Source of the DNA: Thalassotalea_A litorea
GTDB taxonomy: Bacteria > Pseudomonadota > Gammaproteobacteria > Enterobacterales > Alteromonadaceae
DNA length: 64,000 nucleotides
Assembly (NCBI RefSeq): GCF_043642205.1
Contig: NZ_JBHZSG010000006.1
Location: 62,001-126,000 of the forward strand
Direction of reading: 5' to 3'
Made by a program: the position numbers and the translations under genes. The notes under the pieces are model-generated. The model made no database searches, was not told the origin of the DNA, and saw only the letters and a program-made list of their open reading frames with translations. Positions within the stretch are counted from its first letter, which is position 1. The number at the start of each line of letters is the position of its first letter. Positions 1 through 7,424 of this stretch are shown one piece after another.

Positions 1-320
1 CGTTAGCGACCTTACATAAATTTAACGGTTTTACCGACCAGTTTTTAACGACACCAGATCAAGGCCTGAATGACTGGTATGCCAGTGTAGGGGGCAGTCT
101 CTTCTCGGGGAAATGGGGTCTGGGCTATCACGACTTTGAGGCGGATGAATCGGCCCCGCTTGTTGATGATTTTGGTAAAGAATATAATGCCCAATACACC
201 TATGAATTTGGCAACCATTTTTCTGCAGGCGTGAAATACGCAAATTATGATCGTGGCGACCTTGTCAGCGGTAAAGTCGATACCGATAAATTCTGGGTTT
301 GGCTTGGGGCGACGTTTTAA
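1..320 (+). CDS. Alginate-export-type outer-membrane porin, C-terminal part (cut by window start)
   Basis: The frame starting at base 3 is open from the window edge to a TAA at 318-320, giving 105 visible residues. They align without gaps to the C-terminus of the porin at 6100-7302, with about 60% identical residues by hand count. Both share the opening LATLHKFNG, a YHDF motif and GKVDTDK, and both end in an aromatic residue, as outer-membrane beta barrels do. The likely role is passive uptake across the outer membrane. The substrate cannot be told from sequence, but position beside nitrate genes suggests nitrate or another small anion. The 5' end lies outside the window. Confidence 0.85.
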   Translation, partial: LATLHKFNGFTDQFLTTPDQGLNDWYASVGGSLFSGKWGLGYHDFEADESAPLVDDFGKEYNAQYTYEFGNHFSAGVKYANYDRGDLVSGKVDTDKFWVWLGATF

Positions 321-335
321 CCGCTAATCCTCGTC

Positions 336-365
336 AAGATGCGCCATTTTGGCGCATCTTTGCTT
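336..365 (+). terminator. Intrinsic terminator after the first porin
   Basis: A perfect 10-bp inverted repeat, AAGATGCGCC (336-345) and GGCGCATCTT (351-360), surrounds a 5-base loop and is followed by a T-rich stretch. It starts 15 bases after the porin stop. The inner part reads TGCGCC-N5-GGCGCA, which also resembles an NtrC box. Confidence 0.8.
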
Positions 366-448
366 TAAGTTAATTCATTTCTCGACAGTTTTTTTTTCAT
401 TCATCACAAATTCCCTTGTTATCGTGGGTATAGACGCATTTGATTAAC

Positions 449-464
449 TGGCACAGAACTTGTA
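449..464 (+). promoter_or_regulatory. Candidate sigma-54 promoter for nasT-nasS
   Basis: TGGCACAGAACTTGTA closely fits the sigma-54 pattern TGGCAC-N5-TTGCA. The GG of the -24 element is present; the -12 element has GT instead of GC. It lies about 65 bases before the nasT start, as expected for a nitrogen-controlled operon. No other clear promoter was seen in this gap. Confidence 0.6.
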
Positions 465-528
465 AGTGAATTGCATTGTGCAGTGTCTTCTGCGCGTCGA
501 CTTGGTTAAATAAACAATAAATGTGCCG

Positions 529-1146
529 ATGAGTATTTTGAAATCAGATACCCAGCCCCCGCTTAAACTTTTGCTCGTGGATTACAATAGTCACAAGACA
601 CATATCTTGTCTGAGGCTTTTGACAATGAACACTATCAAATTGAATGGGCATCCGCGTCTGGAATGCCGTTACTTCACCGTGTCCGAGAGTCAAAACCGG
701 ATATCATTATTATCGATATTGAGTCACCCGACCGGGATATGCTCGATAGCCTGAATATGCTGTCGGCAACCGCCCCTAAGCCTGTAGTAATGTTTTCTGA
801 GGACCAGAACAGCCAGGTAATCACGGAATTAGTCAAGGCGGGTGTTAGTGCCTATATCACCGGCGGTGTCGATACCCAAAGAGTTCGCTCAATTATTGAT
901 ATCGCATTAGCTCGGTTTAAAGAACACCAAAACTTAAAGCAGGAACTGGCAGATACGAAACAAAAACTGTCCAGTCAAAAAGTCATTGAACAGGCAAAAA
1001 TCTGGCTGATGGAAAACAAGCATTGCTCCGAGAAACAGGCCTACCATCATATTCGTAAAATCGCTATGGACAATAGTCAAAAAATGGAAGACGTGGCCAG
1101 GAATATCCTGTCTCTGGCTAATATGCTCGGAGGTAGTCATGGTTAA
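529..1146 (+). CDS. nasT: ANTAR-domain antiterminator, NasT type
   Basis: Cytoplasmic response-regulator-like RNA-binding protein of about 205 residues. The N-terminal receiver-like domain (about residues 13-130) has LLLVD near its start and a central IIIID strand carrying the phosphoacceptor-position Asp. A coiled linker leads to a C-terminal ANTAR domain with IEQAKIWLME, AYHHIRKIAMD and VARNIL. In the NasS-NasT system, nitrate frees NasT from NasS, and NasT then binds a two-hairpin leader RNA to stop early termination. Such a leader lies before nrtA at 2356-2508. I chose ATG 529; a GTG at 523 is in frame and no strong Shine-Dalgarno decides between them. It overlaps nasS by 8 bases, so translation is probably coupled. 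Confidence 0.9.
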   Translation: MSILKSDTQPPLKLLLVDYNSHKTHILSEAFDNEHYQIEWASASGMPLLHRVRESKPDIIIIDIESPDRDMLDSLNMLSATAPKPVVMFSEDQNSQVITELVKAGVSAYITGGVDTQRVRSIIDIALARFKEHQNLKQELADTKQKLSSQKVIEQAKIWLMENKHCSEKQAYHHIRKIAMDNSQKMEDVARNILSLANMLGGSHG

Positions 1147-2227
1147 TTTTACATCTGAAAAGCCGTCACTTAACGTTGGCTTTATGCCTTTGACCGACAG
1201 TGCGCCACTCGTAGTGGCCAAAGAATATGGCTTTTTTGAACGCTATGGACTTGATGTCACGCTGGAAAAACAAAACTCCTGGGCAACCATGCGCGATAAA
1301 GTTTGTACGGGATTGCTTGATGGCGCGCAGATGCTGGCTCCCATGCCAATTGCCAGCAGTTTAGGCCTTGACGGGCAGCGCATTCCAATGATTACCCCGT
1401 TTGTTTTAAGTCGCAATGGCAACGCCATTACCTTGAGTCATAAATGGTATGCGCATCTGGGTGAACACCGGTTGAACGATGGACAGCCGGTTAGTGCTAA
1501 GGCGATTGTGCCTATTGTAAACAAGAAAGCTGAACAAGGTGAGAAGCTCAGGCTAGCAACTGTATTTCCGTATAGTTGTCATTATTATCAGTTGTTGGAT
1601 TGGTTAAGTGCCGGCGGTATCGACTTAAATCAAATTGAGTTAATTATTATTCCTCCGGGTAACATGATCGCGGCATTGAAAGCCGGTGACATTGACGGTT
1701 TTTGTGTCGGCGGCCCATGGAATGCTTTTGCCGTGCGCGCACAATTAGGGTTTACCGCCGCGACTTCATCTGACATTTGGAACGATTTTCCGGAAAAGGT
1801 GTTAGGGGTTTTAGCAAGCTGGCAGATGCAAAATCCACAGACCTGTAAAGCTCTGGTGCATGCCCTGAATGATGCCTGTCATTGGCTCGAATCGATCCCG
1901 AATCGATTTGAAGCGGCTCAGCTGTTAAGTGGCTCTCAATATTTAAATATGGATTTAAATATTATTGCCCCATCGTTGCTTGGTAGTTGCTTAACGTATA
2001 AGGACTTGCCACCAAGACAGATAAAAACCTACAACCAGTTTGCCGACTCTGAGTCGGTAAACTTTAATTGCCCGAGTCTTGAAGATGGCAGCTGGCTATT
2101 GGAAGTGATGCAAAAATCCGGGCACTTGGCGAATCCAACCCATGCGATGTCACAATTGCCACATATTTATCGACAAGATTTATTTCACGAGTATTTCTCT
2201 GTTAGTCAGGATCTTGCACCAAGATAG
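1139..2227 (+). CDS. nasS: Nitrate-sensing NrtA-like protein NasS
   Basis: This 362-residue protein belongs to the NrtA/SsuA periplasmic-binding fold (LNVGFMPLTDSAPLVVAKE near the start, LDGAQMLAPMPIA, and NGNAITLS), but it has no signal peptide and so should be cytoplasmic. That combination beside an ANTAR protein is diagnostic of NasS, the nitrate/nitrite sensor that holds NasT inactive when nitrate is absent. GGAGG at 1129-1133 sits 5 bases before ATG 1139, inside the end of nasT. It is clearly related to the transported NrtA at 2522 but shorter. The alternative, a transporter subunit, is unlikely without an export signal. Confidence 0.9.
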   Translation: MVNFTSEKPSLNVGFMPLTDSAPLVVAKEYGFFERYGLDVTLEKQNSWATMRDKVCTGLLDGAQMLAPMPIASSLGLDGQRIPMITPFVLSRNGNAITLSHKWYAHLGEHRLNDGQPVSAKAIVPIVNKKAEQGEKLRLATVFPYSCHYYQLLDWLSAGGIDLNQIELIIIPPGNMIAALKAGDIDGFCVGGPWNAFAVRAQLGFTAATSSDIWNDFPEKVLGVLASWQMQNPQTCKALVHALNDACHWLESIPNRFEAAQLLSGSQYLNMDLNIIAPSLLGSCLTYKDLPPRQIKTYNQFADSESVNFNCPSLEDGSWLLEVMQKSGHLANPTHAMSQLPHIYRQDLFHEYFSVSQDLAPR

Positions 2228-2237
2228 TTATGTGGTT

Positions 2238-2254
2238 TGCACCCAATGGATGCA
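2238..2254 (+). promoter_or_regulatory. NtrC-like enhancer box
   Basis: TGCACC-N5-GATGCA matches the NtrC dyad TGCACC-N5-GGTGCA with one mismatch. It lies about 110 bases upstream of the start inferred from the sigma-54-type promoter at 2329-2344, a normal enhancer distance. It begins 10 bases after the nasS stop. Confidence 0.6.
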
Positions 2255-2328
2255 AATTGGTGAGCTTTTACTCTAATGGTTTTTTGGTATCTGCCACTAA
2301 AGCCAATAAAAATACGGTTTTTTCATCT

Positions 2329-2344
2329 TGGCATTTAATATGCA
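2329..2344 (+). promoter_or_regulatory. Candidate sigma-54 promoter for the nrtA operon
   Basis: TGGCATTTAATATGCA has the obligatory GG-N10-GC spacing of sigma-54 promoters, with some deviation between the elements. A start about 12 bases after the GC would fall near 2355, immediately before the first leader hairpin. The NtrC-like box upstream supports it. Confidence 0.55.
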
Positions 2345-2355
2345 TTAACTCTATC

Positions 2356-2445
2356 AGGTGCAACAGCGTACCTTTAAATGCCCTACGGGGCGCTCAAAAA
2401 ATTATTTAACTAATAGAACTGCAACGGCGTAGTCTTTCATTAGTT
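2356..2445 (+). ncRNA. Two-hairpin leader RNA, probable NasT (ANTAR) target
   Basis: Hairpin 1 (2356-2373) is AGGTGC, loop AACAGC, GTACCT. Hairpin 2 (2418-2433) is ACTGC, loop AACGGC, GTAGT, and its stem can be extended by AACTAAT (2408-2414) with ATTAGTT (2439-2445). The two stems and six-base loops share the scheme TGC-AACRGC-GTA, as expected for the tandem hexaloop hairpins bound by ANTAR antiterminators. A terminator follows at 2456. A small GCCC-TACG-GGGC hairpin lies between the two. The exact loop register relative to the published A1/G4 rule fits hairpin 2 better than hairpin 1. Confidence 0.7.
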
Positions 2446-2455
2446 TGGCATCGAG

Positions 2456-2508
2456 GCCTGACGTGACCAATCTCATATCGTGGGGATCGGTGACGGCGGG
2501 CTTTTTTA
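2456..2508 (+). terminator. Leader terminator ahead of nrtA (antitermination target)
   Basis: GCCTGACGTGACC (2456-2468) pairs with GGTGACGGCGGGC (2489-2501) at 11 of 13 positions and is followed directly by six T. It sits between the two-hairpin element and the nrtA start at 2522, so default transcription should end before nrtA unless NasT intervenes. It also overlaps an in-frame upstream extension of nrtA, which argues for the ATG at 2522. Confidence 0.7.
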
Positions 2509-2521
2509 TTTGGAGAAAATT

Positions 2522-3922
2522 ATGTTTCAACTTTCAAAATCAGGTTCAAACAAAATGATCAAACGAATAGGCCATGCATTCACTATGGCTATTGCAGCGT
2601 TCAGTTTTGTTACTTCTACACAGGCACAAACGTTAGGTTATCCAGAAAAGGAAGAGCTGACTTTTGGGTTTATAAAACTTACCGATATGGCACCGATTGC
2701 CATTGCTTATGAAAAAGGCTTCTTCGAAGATGAAGGTCTTTATGTCACCATCGAAGCTCAGGCGAATTGGAAAGTTTTGCTTGATGGTGTTATTGATGGC
2801 CGATTGGATGGCGCGCATATGTTGGCGGGACAGCCAATTGCGGCAACCATAGGTTATGGTACCAAAGCCAAGATTATCACCCCATTTTCCATGGATTTAA
2901 ATGGTAACGGTATTACCGTTTCTAACGAAATCTGGGAGCAGATGAAAGGCAATATTCCTAAGCAAGCCGACGGTCGTCCAGTCCACCCGATCAAAGCCGA
3001 CGCGTTAAAGCCGGTAGTTGATAAGTTCCGGGAAGAGGGTAAGCCTTTTAATATGGGCATGGTGTTCCCTGTATCTACCCATAACTATGAATTACGTTAT
3101 TGGCTTGCCGCTGGCGGTATCCACCCAGGCTTCTATGCGCCGCACAAAGGCGATACGTCGGGTCAAATCGATGCACAAGCTCTTCTTTCCGTAACACCTC
3201 CGCCGCAAATGCCTGCAACATTGGAAGCTGGCACTATCTATGGTTACTGCGTTGGCGAACCATGGAACCAGCAGGCCGTATTTAAAGGTATTGGTGTTCC
3301 GGTAGTAACCGATTATGAAATCTGGAAAGACAACCCGGAGAAGGTGTTTGGTATCTCGGAAGAGTTTGCCAATAAATACCCAAATACAACGATCCGTCTG
3401 ACCCGAGCACTTATCCGTGCAGCCCAATGGTTAGATGCAAACGACAACGGCAATCGTCCTGAAGCCGTGAAAATTTTGTCTGAGTCTAAATATGTTGGTG
3501 CCGATTACGAAGTTATCGCCAATAGCATGACGGGTACGTTTGAATACGAGAAAGGCGACAAGCGTTCTGTACCGGATTTCAACGTATTCTTCCGTTATAA
3601 CGCGACCTATCCCTATTACTCGGATGCGATTTGGTATCTGACCCAAATGCGTCGTTGGGGACAAATCAGCGAAGACAAACCAGACAGCTGGTACAAGGAT
3701 GTGGCGTCACAAGTGTATCGTCCGGACATTTATCAAAAAGCGGCTCAATCATTGATTGATGAAAAAATCATGGATGCCAGCGTCTTTCCGGATTTTACCA
3801 AAGAAGACGGATTCCGTTCGCCACAAACTCACTTTATTGATGGCATCGTTTATGACGGCAGCAAGCCAAACGAATACATCAATAAGTTTGAAATTGGCTT
3901 GAAAGCCGGTGAAAAAATTTAA
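2522..3922 (+). CDS. nrtA: Nitrate ABC transporter, periplasmic binding protein
   Basis: A 466-residue NrtA/CmpA-family solute-binding protein that captures nitrate in the periplasm and delivers it to NrtB. The N-terminus is basic, then hydrophobic, ending near TSTQAQ, a signal peptidase I type signal with no lipobox. The mature part begins ELTFGFIKLTDMAPIAIAYE and carries LDGAHMLAGQPIA and DLNGNGITVSN, matching NasS segments. It is longer than NasS through a C-terminal extension. The start ATG 2522 has GGAG seven bases upstream. Expression should depend on the sigma-54 promoter and the NasT-controlled leader just before it. Confidence 0.93.
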   Translation: MFQLSKSGSNKMIKRIGHAFTMAIAAFSFVTSTQAQTLGYPEKEELTFGFIKLTDMAPIAIAYEKGFFEDEGLYVTIEAQANWKVLLDGVIDGRLDGAHMLAGQPIAATIGYGTKAKIITPFSMDLNGNGITVSNEIWEQMKGNIPKQADGRPVHPIKADALKPVVDKFREEGKPFNMGMVFPVSTHNYELRYWLAAGGIHPGFYAPHKGDTSGQIDAQALLSVTPPPQMPATLEAGTIYGYCVGEPWNQQAVFKGIGVPVVTDYEIWKDNPEKVFGISEEFANKYPNTTIRLTRALIRAAQWLDANDNGNRPEAVKILSESKYVGADYEVIANSMTGTFEYEKGDKRSVPDFNVFFRYNATYPYYSDAIWYLTQMRRWGQISEDKPDSWYKDVASQVYRPDIYQKAAQSLIDEKIMDASVFPDFTKEDGFRSPQTHFIDGIVYDGSKPNEYINKFEIGLKAGEKI

Positions 3923-3973
3923 TCTGGCCTGCGGCCATTAACCCTAACTCATGAATTTAACCAGGAGTATAAG

Positions 3974-4972
3974 ATGAGTCTTTTAATCCGAAATCTGATC
4001 AACCTTGACCGGGAGCAGTCTTTCTCTGAACAGAGTCTGTTATTGGCGGGACAAAAATTAAAGCTAGCTTTATTGCCGATCCTCGGGTTACTAGGCTTTT
4101 TGTTGTTGTGGTCTATTGCCGCCAACAACGTTGACACTTCCTTGGGGAAATTTCCGGGGCCAGGAGCGGTCGCAACTCAGTTTGATAATCTGTATCAGGA
4201 ACACGTAAGCGAACGGGAAAAGGAGCAGGCGTTTTATGAACGTCAGCACAAGCGTAATGCCGATCGAGTGCAAAAAGATCCAACGTATGTGCCTAAAATT
4301 CGTGCCTATACCGGTAAGGAAACATTTTTAGATCAAATATTGACGAGTCTTAAAACGGTGTTGAGTGGCTTTATTGTTGCTGCCGTAATCGCAATACCGC
4401 TCGGTATCGCAATTGGCCTAAGCCAGACGTTAAACCAGGCAATCAACCCGATCATTCAGGTATTCAAACCGGTATCACCTCTGGCATGGCTGCCATTGGT
4501 AACCATGTTGGTGAGTGCTCTGTATGTATCGGATGACCCATTATTTGCTAAATCTTTTGTGAATTCTTTAATCACCGTCACCTTATGTTGTTTGTGGCCA
4601 ATGGTGATTAACACCTCTGTGGGTGTCGCTTCAATCAATCAAGATTGGGTGAATGTTTCACAAGTCCTTCGTCTTCCGGCATTAACCCATGTTCGCAAAA
4701 TCGTACTGCCAGCCTCAATTCCAGCAATATTTACCGGCATGCGGATGTCTTTAGGTATCGCCTGGATGGTGTTGATTGCAGCAGAAATGCTGGCGCAAAA
4801 CCCTGGGCTTGGCAAGTTTGTCTGGGATGAATTTCAAAATGGTAGTTCACAATCTCTTTCTCGCATTATGACTGCAGTGATTGTGATTGGTTTAATTGGC
4901 TTTTTACTGGACCGTGCAATGTTGCAATTACAGCGCTGGTTGTCCTGGGACAAAGCATCGGCAAAACGCTAA
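3974..4972 (+). CDS. nrtB: Nitrate ABC transporter, permease
   Basis: Inner-membrane permease of 332 residues. One hydrophobic segment at about 33-52 is followed by a charged periplasmic stretch rich in Arg, Lys and Glu (about 75-115), then several transmembrane helices of the BPD_transp_1 domain from about residue 120. The EAA-type loop is visible at KIVLPASIPAIFTGMRM, the contact site for the ATPase. AGGAG precedes ATG 3974. It lies 51 bases after nrtA. A 265-base gap separates it from nrtD, so the operon may contain an additional control or processing site. Confidence 0.92.
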   Translation: MSLLIRNLINLDREQSFSEQSLLLAGQKLKLALLPILGLLGFLLLWSIAANNVDTSLGKFPGPGAVATQFDNLYQEHVSEREKEQAFYERQHKRNADRVQKDPTYVPKIRAYTGKETFLDQILTSLKTVLSGFIVAAVIAIPLGIAIGLSQTLNQAINPIIQVFKPVSPLAWLPLVTMLVSALYVSDDPLFAKSFVNSLITVTLCCLWPMVINTSVGVASINQDWVNVSQVLRLPALTHVRKIVLPASIPAIFTGMRMSLGIAWMVLIAAEMLAQNPGLGKFVWDEFQNGSSQSLSRIMTAVIVIGLIGFLLDRAMLQLQRWLSWDKASAKR

Positions 4973-5237
4973 CAGGGTCTGTTGACCCCACAATCTTAGC
5001 TTTTGTTCAAGCGAGTAAATAAAGCCAATAAGCCAATAATAACGAGCGGAAAAGATAATAAGGGCGCTAATTGAATTTTTGAACAAGGTTTGTTTTGCAT
5101 CTGACCGGTTTTTTCTCTCTACCGTGCATAAAGCGCGAAGAAAAGAAAAACCCTGGTGCAAACCAAAACCATTCACGGTGAATGTGAAACGAGAAGACAA
5201 ATAGCCCCTTGAGAATTAAGAAATTTGGAGAATAACG
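4973..5237 (+). other. 265-base gap within the nitrate transporter operon
   Basis: No convincing gene is present. A small hairpin GGGTC-TGTT-GACCC (4975-4988) overlaps the end of nrtB's 3' flank but has no T tract. A short palindrome ATTCAC-G-GTGAAT lies further on. No sigma-54 motif or second NasT-type hairpin pair was found. Confidence 0.5.
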
Positions 5238-6086
5238 ATGACTACGATTTTAGATATCAGCAAAATCGATATGGTGTTTCCAACCCCTAAGGGTGATTTT
5301 ACAGCGTTGCAAAATGTCGATTTGAAAATCAAAAAAGGTGAATTCATTTCCTTAATTGGTCATTCCGGTTGTGGTAAGTCCACGGTGTTAAATGTGGTTG
5401 CCGGACTATATCAAGCGACGAAAGGTGCGGTGCTGCTGAATAACAAAGAAGTAAATGAACCCGGCCCTGAGCGGGCGGTGGTCTTTCAGAATCACTCGTT
5501 ATTACCATGGTTAACGGCTTATCAGAATGTTGAGCTGGCAGTTAAACAGGTTTTTTCTAAATCAATGTCAGGCAAAGAAATGCAGGACTGGATAGAACAT
5601 AACCTTGCCTTGGTACATATGGAACACGCGATGCATAAACGTCCGGATGAAATCTCGGGCGGTATGAAACAACGTGTGGGTATTGCCCGCGCATTGTCGA
5701 TGCAACCGGAAATTCTATTAATGGATGAACCGTTCGGTGCACTAGACGCGCTGACCCGTGCCCATATGCAGGATTCTCTGATGGAAATTCAGGATGAGCT
5801 GAACAATACGGTGATCATGATCACCCATGACGTTGATGAGGCGGTTTTGTTGTCCGATCGCATCGTCATGATGACTAACGGCCCTGCTGCAACCGTTGGC
5901 GAAATCCTTGAGGTTGACTTACCGCGTCCGCGTGACCGTTTAGCGCTAGCCAGTGATCCAAGATACAACGAATTAAGGTCTGAAGTGTTGACCTTCCTTT
6001 ATGAAAAACAACGAAAAATAGAGGTGATCGCCACCAGTGAACCGGCCAAAGTCAAAGCCGATGAATCAAAAATCGCGGTCGCCTGA
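5238..6086 (+). CDS. nrtD: Nitrate ABC transporter, ATP-binding protein
   Basis: A 282-residue ABC ATPase that energises nitrate import with NrtB. Walker A is GHSGCGKST (about residues 42-50), the Q-loop lies near VVFQNHSLLPW, the signature is SGGMKQR, Walker B is ILLMDEP, and the switch His is in ITHDVDEA. It has no NrtC-like C-terminal substrate-binding fusion, so it is NrtD/NasD-like. GGAG lies 8 bases before ATG 5238. The next gene, the porin, starts 13 bases after its stop, so the two are likely co-transcribed. Confidence 0.93.
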   Translation: MTTILDISKIDMVFPTPKGDFTALQNVDLKIKKGEFISLIGHSGCGKSTVLNVVAGLYQATKGAVLLNNKEVNEPGPERAVVFQNHSLLPWLTAYQNVELAVKQVFSKSMSGKEMQDWIEHNLALVHMEHAMHKRPDEISGGMKQRVGIARALSMQPEILLMDEPFGALDALTRAHMQDSLMEIQDELNNTVIMITHDVDEAVLLSDRIVMMTNGPAATVGEILEVDLPRPRDRLALASDPRYNELRSEVLTFLYEKQRKIEVIATSEPAKVKADESKIAVA

Positions 6087-6099
6087 TAAGGAATTTATT

Positions 6100-7302
6100 A
6101 TGTTAACAACAAAAAAAATCGTATCCCAAGCAATATCAAGCGCGCTACTGGTTAGCGTATTAGCACCGGTTACCGCTAGCGCATTCGCAGATGCTGGCAG
6201 TGCTAAAGTCGATTTTCGCCTGCGTCATGAGTCTGTATCTCAGGACAATGCACTCAAAGATGCCGATGCATTAACGCTGAGAACCACGTTAACTTACACC
6301 ACGCCATCGGTTGGTAATTTTAGCGGTGTGGTTGAGTTTGAAGATTCCCGTGTTGTTTTCGGTATGGATGATTACAACAATACCCTGGGAATGAATACCG
6401 ATTACTCCGTGATCGCAGATCCTGAAACCACGGAGCTGGATCAAGGTTTTGTGCAATATAGCAATGCCGGTTTTAACGCTAAGGTCGGTCGTCAGGTCAT
6501 AACGTTAGATAATCACCGTTTTGTTGGCCACGTCGGCTGGCGTCAGGATAAACAAACATTCGATGCCGCAACTCTTGCCTATAGCGGTATTGATGATTTA
6601 ACCATGCAATACAGTTACATCACTCAGCGTAACCGTATCTTTGCTGAGCAAAGAGATTTGGATTCTAAAGATCATCTAATCAATGTTGGCTACAAAACGT
6701 CGATTGGTACATTAACCGGTTACGGTTATTTGCTTGATGAAGATGAAGGTATCACCAAAACCTATGATACCTGGGGTATTCGTTTCGCCGGAAAAAGTTC
6801 GGGTGAAGCACTGTCATTTCTTTATACCGGTGAGTATGCCACCCAGTCGACTGAAATTAATGGTGCCGACTTTGATGCCGATTATTTCCTGATTGAAGGC
6901 GGTGTCGTGTTCTCAGGTATTACCGCCAAAGTTGGCTATGAGGTGCTTGGTAGCGATAACGGTGCCTATGGTTTTTCCACGCCGCTTGCGACTCTGCACA
7001 AATTTAACGGTTGGACTGACCAATTTTTAGGAACTCCGGCACAAGGTCTGGAAGATGCCTATATCGCATTATCTGGGAAAGTATTATCGGGCAACTGGTT
7101 AGTCGCATATCACGATTTTTCTGCCGATGACGGCACTGACCTAATCGATGATTTTGGTAGTGAATGGGATGCTCAATATACTGTGGCATTTGCCAAGCAT
7201 TACAGCGCTGGCGTGAAAGTCGGATTGTATCAGGAAGGTGACAATGCCACTGGCAAAGTTGATACCGATAAAGTCTGGTTTTGGCTTGGTGCGAAGTTTT
7301 AA
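6100..7302 (+). CDS. Alginate-export-type outer-membrane porin in the nitrate operon
   Basis: A 400-residue outer-membrane beta-barrel protein with a signal peptide (basic start, hydrophobic core, TASAFA cleavage region), many alternating short strands, and a C-terminal Phe. It resembles the Alginate_exp family. Its C-terminal 105 residues are about 60% identical to the gene entering the window at base 1. Its place between nrtD and nirB suggests that it lets nitrate or nitrite through the outer membrane; that is inference from context. AAGGA (6088-6092) precedes ATG 6100. An upstream in-frame ATG at 6037 overlaps nrtD and lacks a signal, so I rejected it. Confidence 0.85.
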   Translation: MLTTKKIVSQAISSALLVSVLAPVTASAFADAGSAKVDFRLRHESVSQDNALKDADALTLRTTLTYTTPSVGNFSGVVEFEDSRVVFGMDDYNNTLGMNTDYSVIADPETTELDQGFVQYSNAGFNAKVGRQVITLDNHRFVGHVGWRQDKQTFDAATLAYSGIDDLTMQYSYITQRNRIFAEQRDLDSKDHLINVGYKTSIGTLTGYGYLLDEDEGITKTYDTWGIRFAGKSSGEALSFLYTGEYATQSTEINGADFDADYFLIEGGVVFSGITAKVGYEVLGSDNGAYGFSTPLATLHKFNGWTDQFLGTPAQGLEDAYIALSGKVLSGNWLVAYHDFSADDGTDLIDDFGSEWDAQYTVAFAKHYSAGVKVGLYQEGDNATGKVDTDKVWFWLGAKF

Positions 7303-7324
7303 TCAAATTGAAATTTAAGGGATA

Positions 7325-7391
7325 CCACTTGTTATTTATGGGTGAATAAACAGGCAAGGTCTTGCTTGGTTCACAAGTCGATAACAAGTGG
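7325..7391 (+). repeat. Nested inverted repeat between porin and nirB
   Basis: CCACTTGTTAT (7325-7335) and ATAACAAGTGG (7381-7391) form a perfect 11-bp inverted repeat around 45 bases that include a weaker GCAA/TTGC stem. There is no T tract, so it is more likely an RNA processing or stability structure, or an operator, than a terminator. Confidence 0.55.
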
Positions 7392-7424
7392 ATTCAGAAA
7401 CCTGGAAGTATAACGGGGAATATT

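Noticed and set aside
472..482. TGCA-TTG-TGCA palindrome downstream of the nasT sigma-54 site
   Set aside because: The spacing is three bases, not the five needed for an NtrC box, and it lies downstream of the likely start.
1139..2227. Second periplasmic nitrate-binding subunit
   Set aside because: No signal peptide, and coupling to an ANTAR gene makes NasS the better call.
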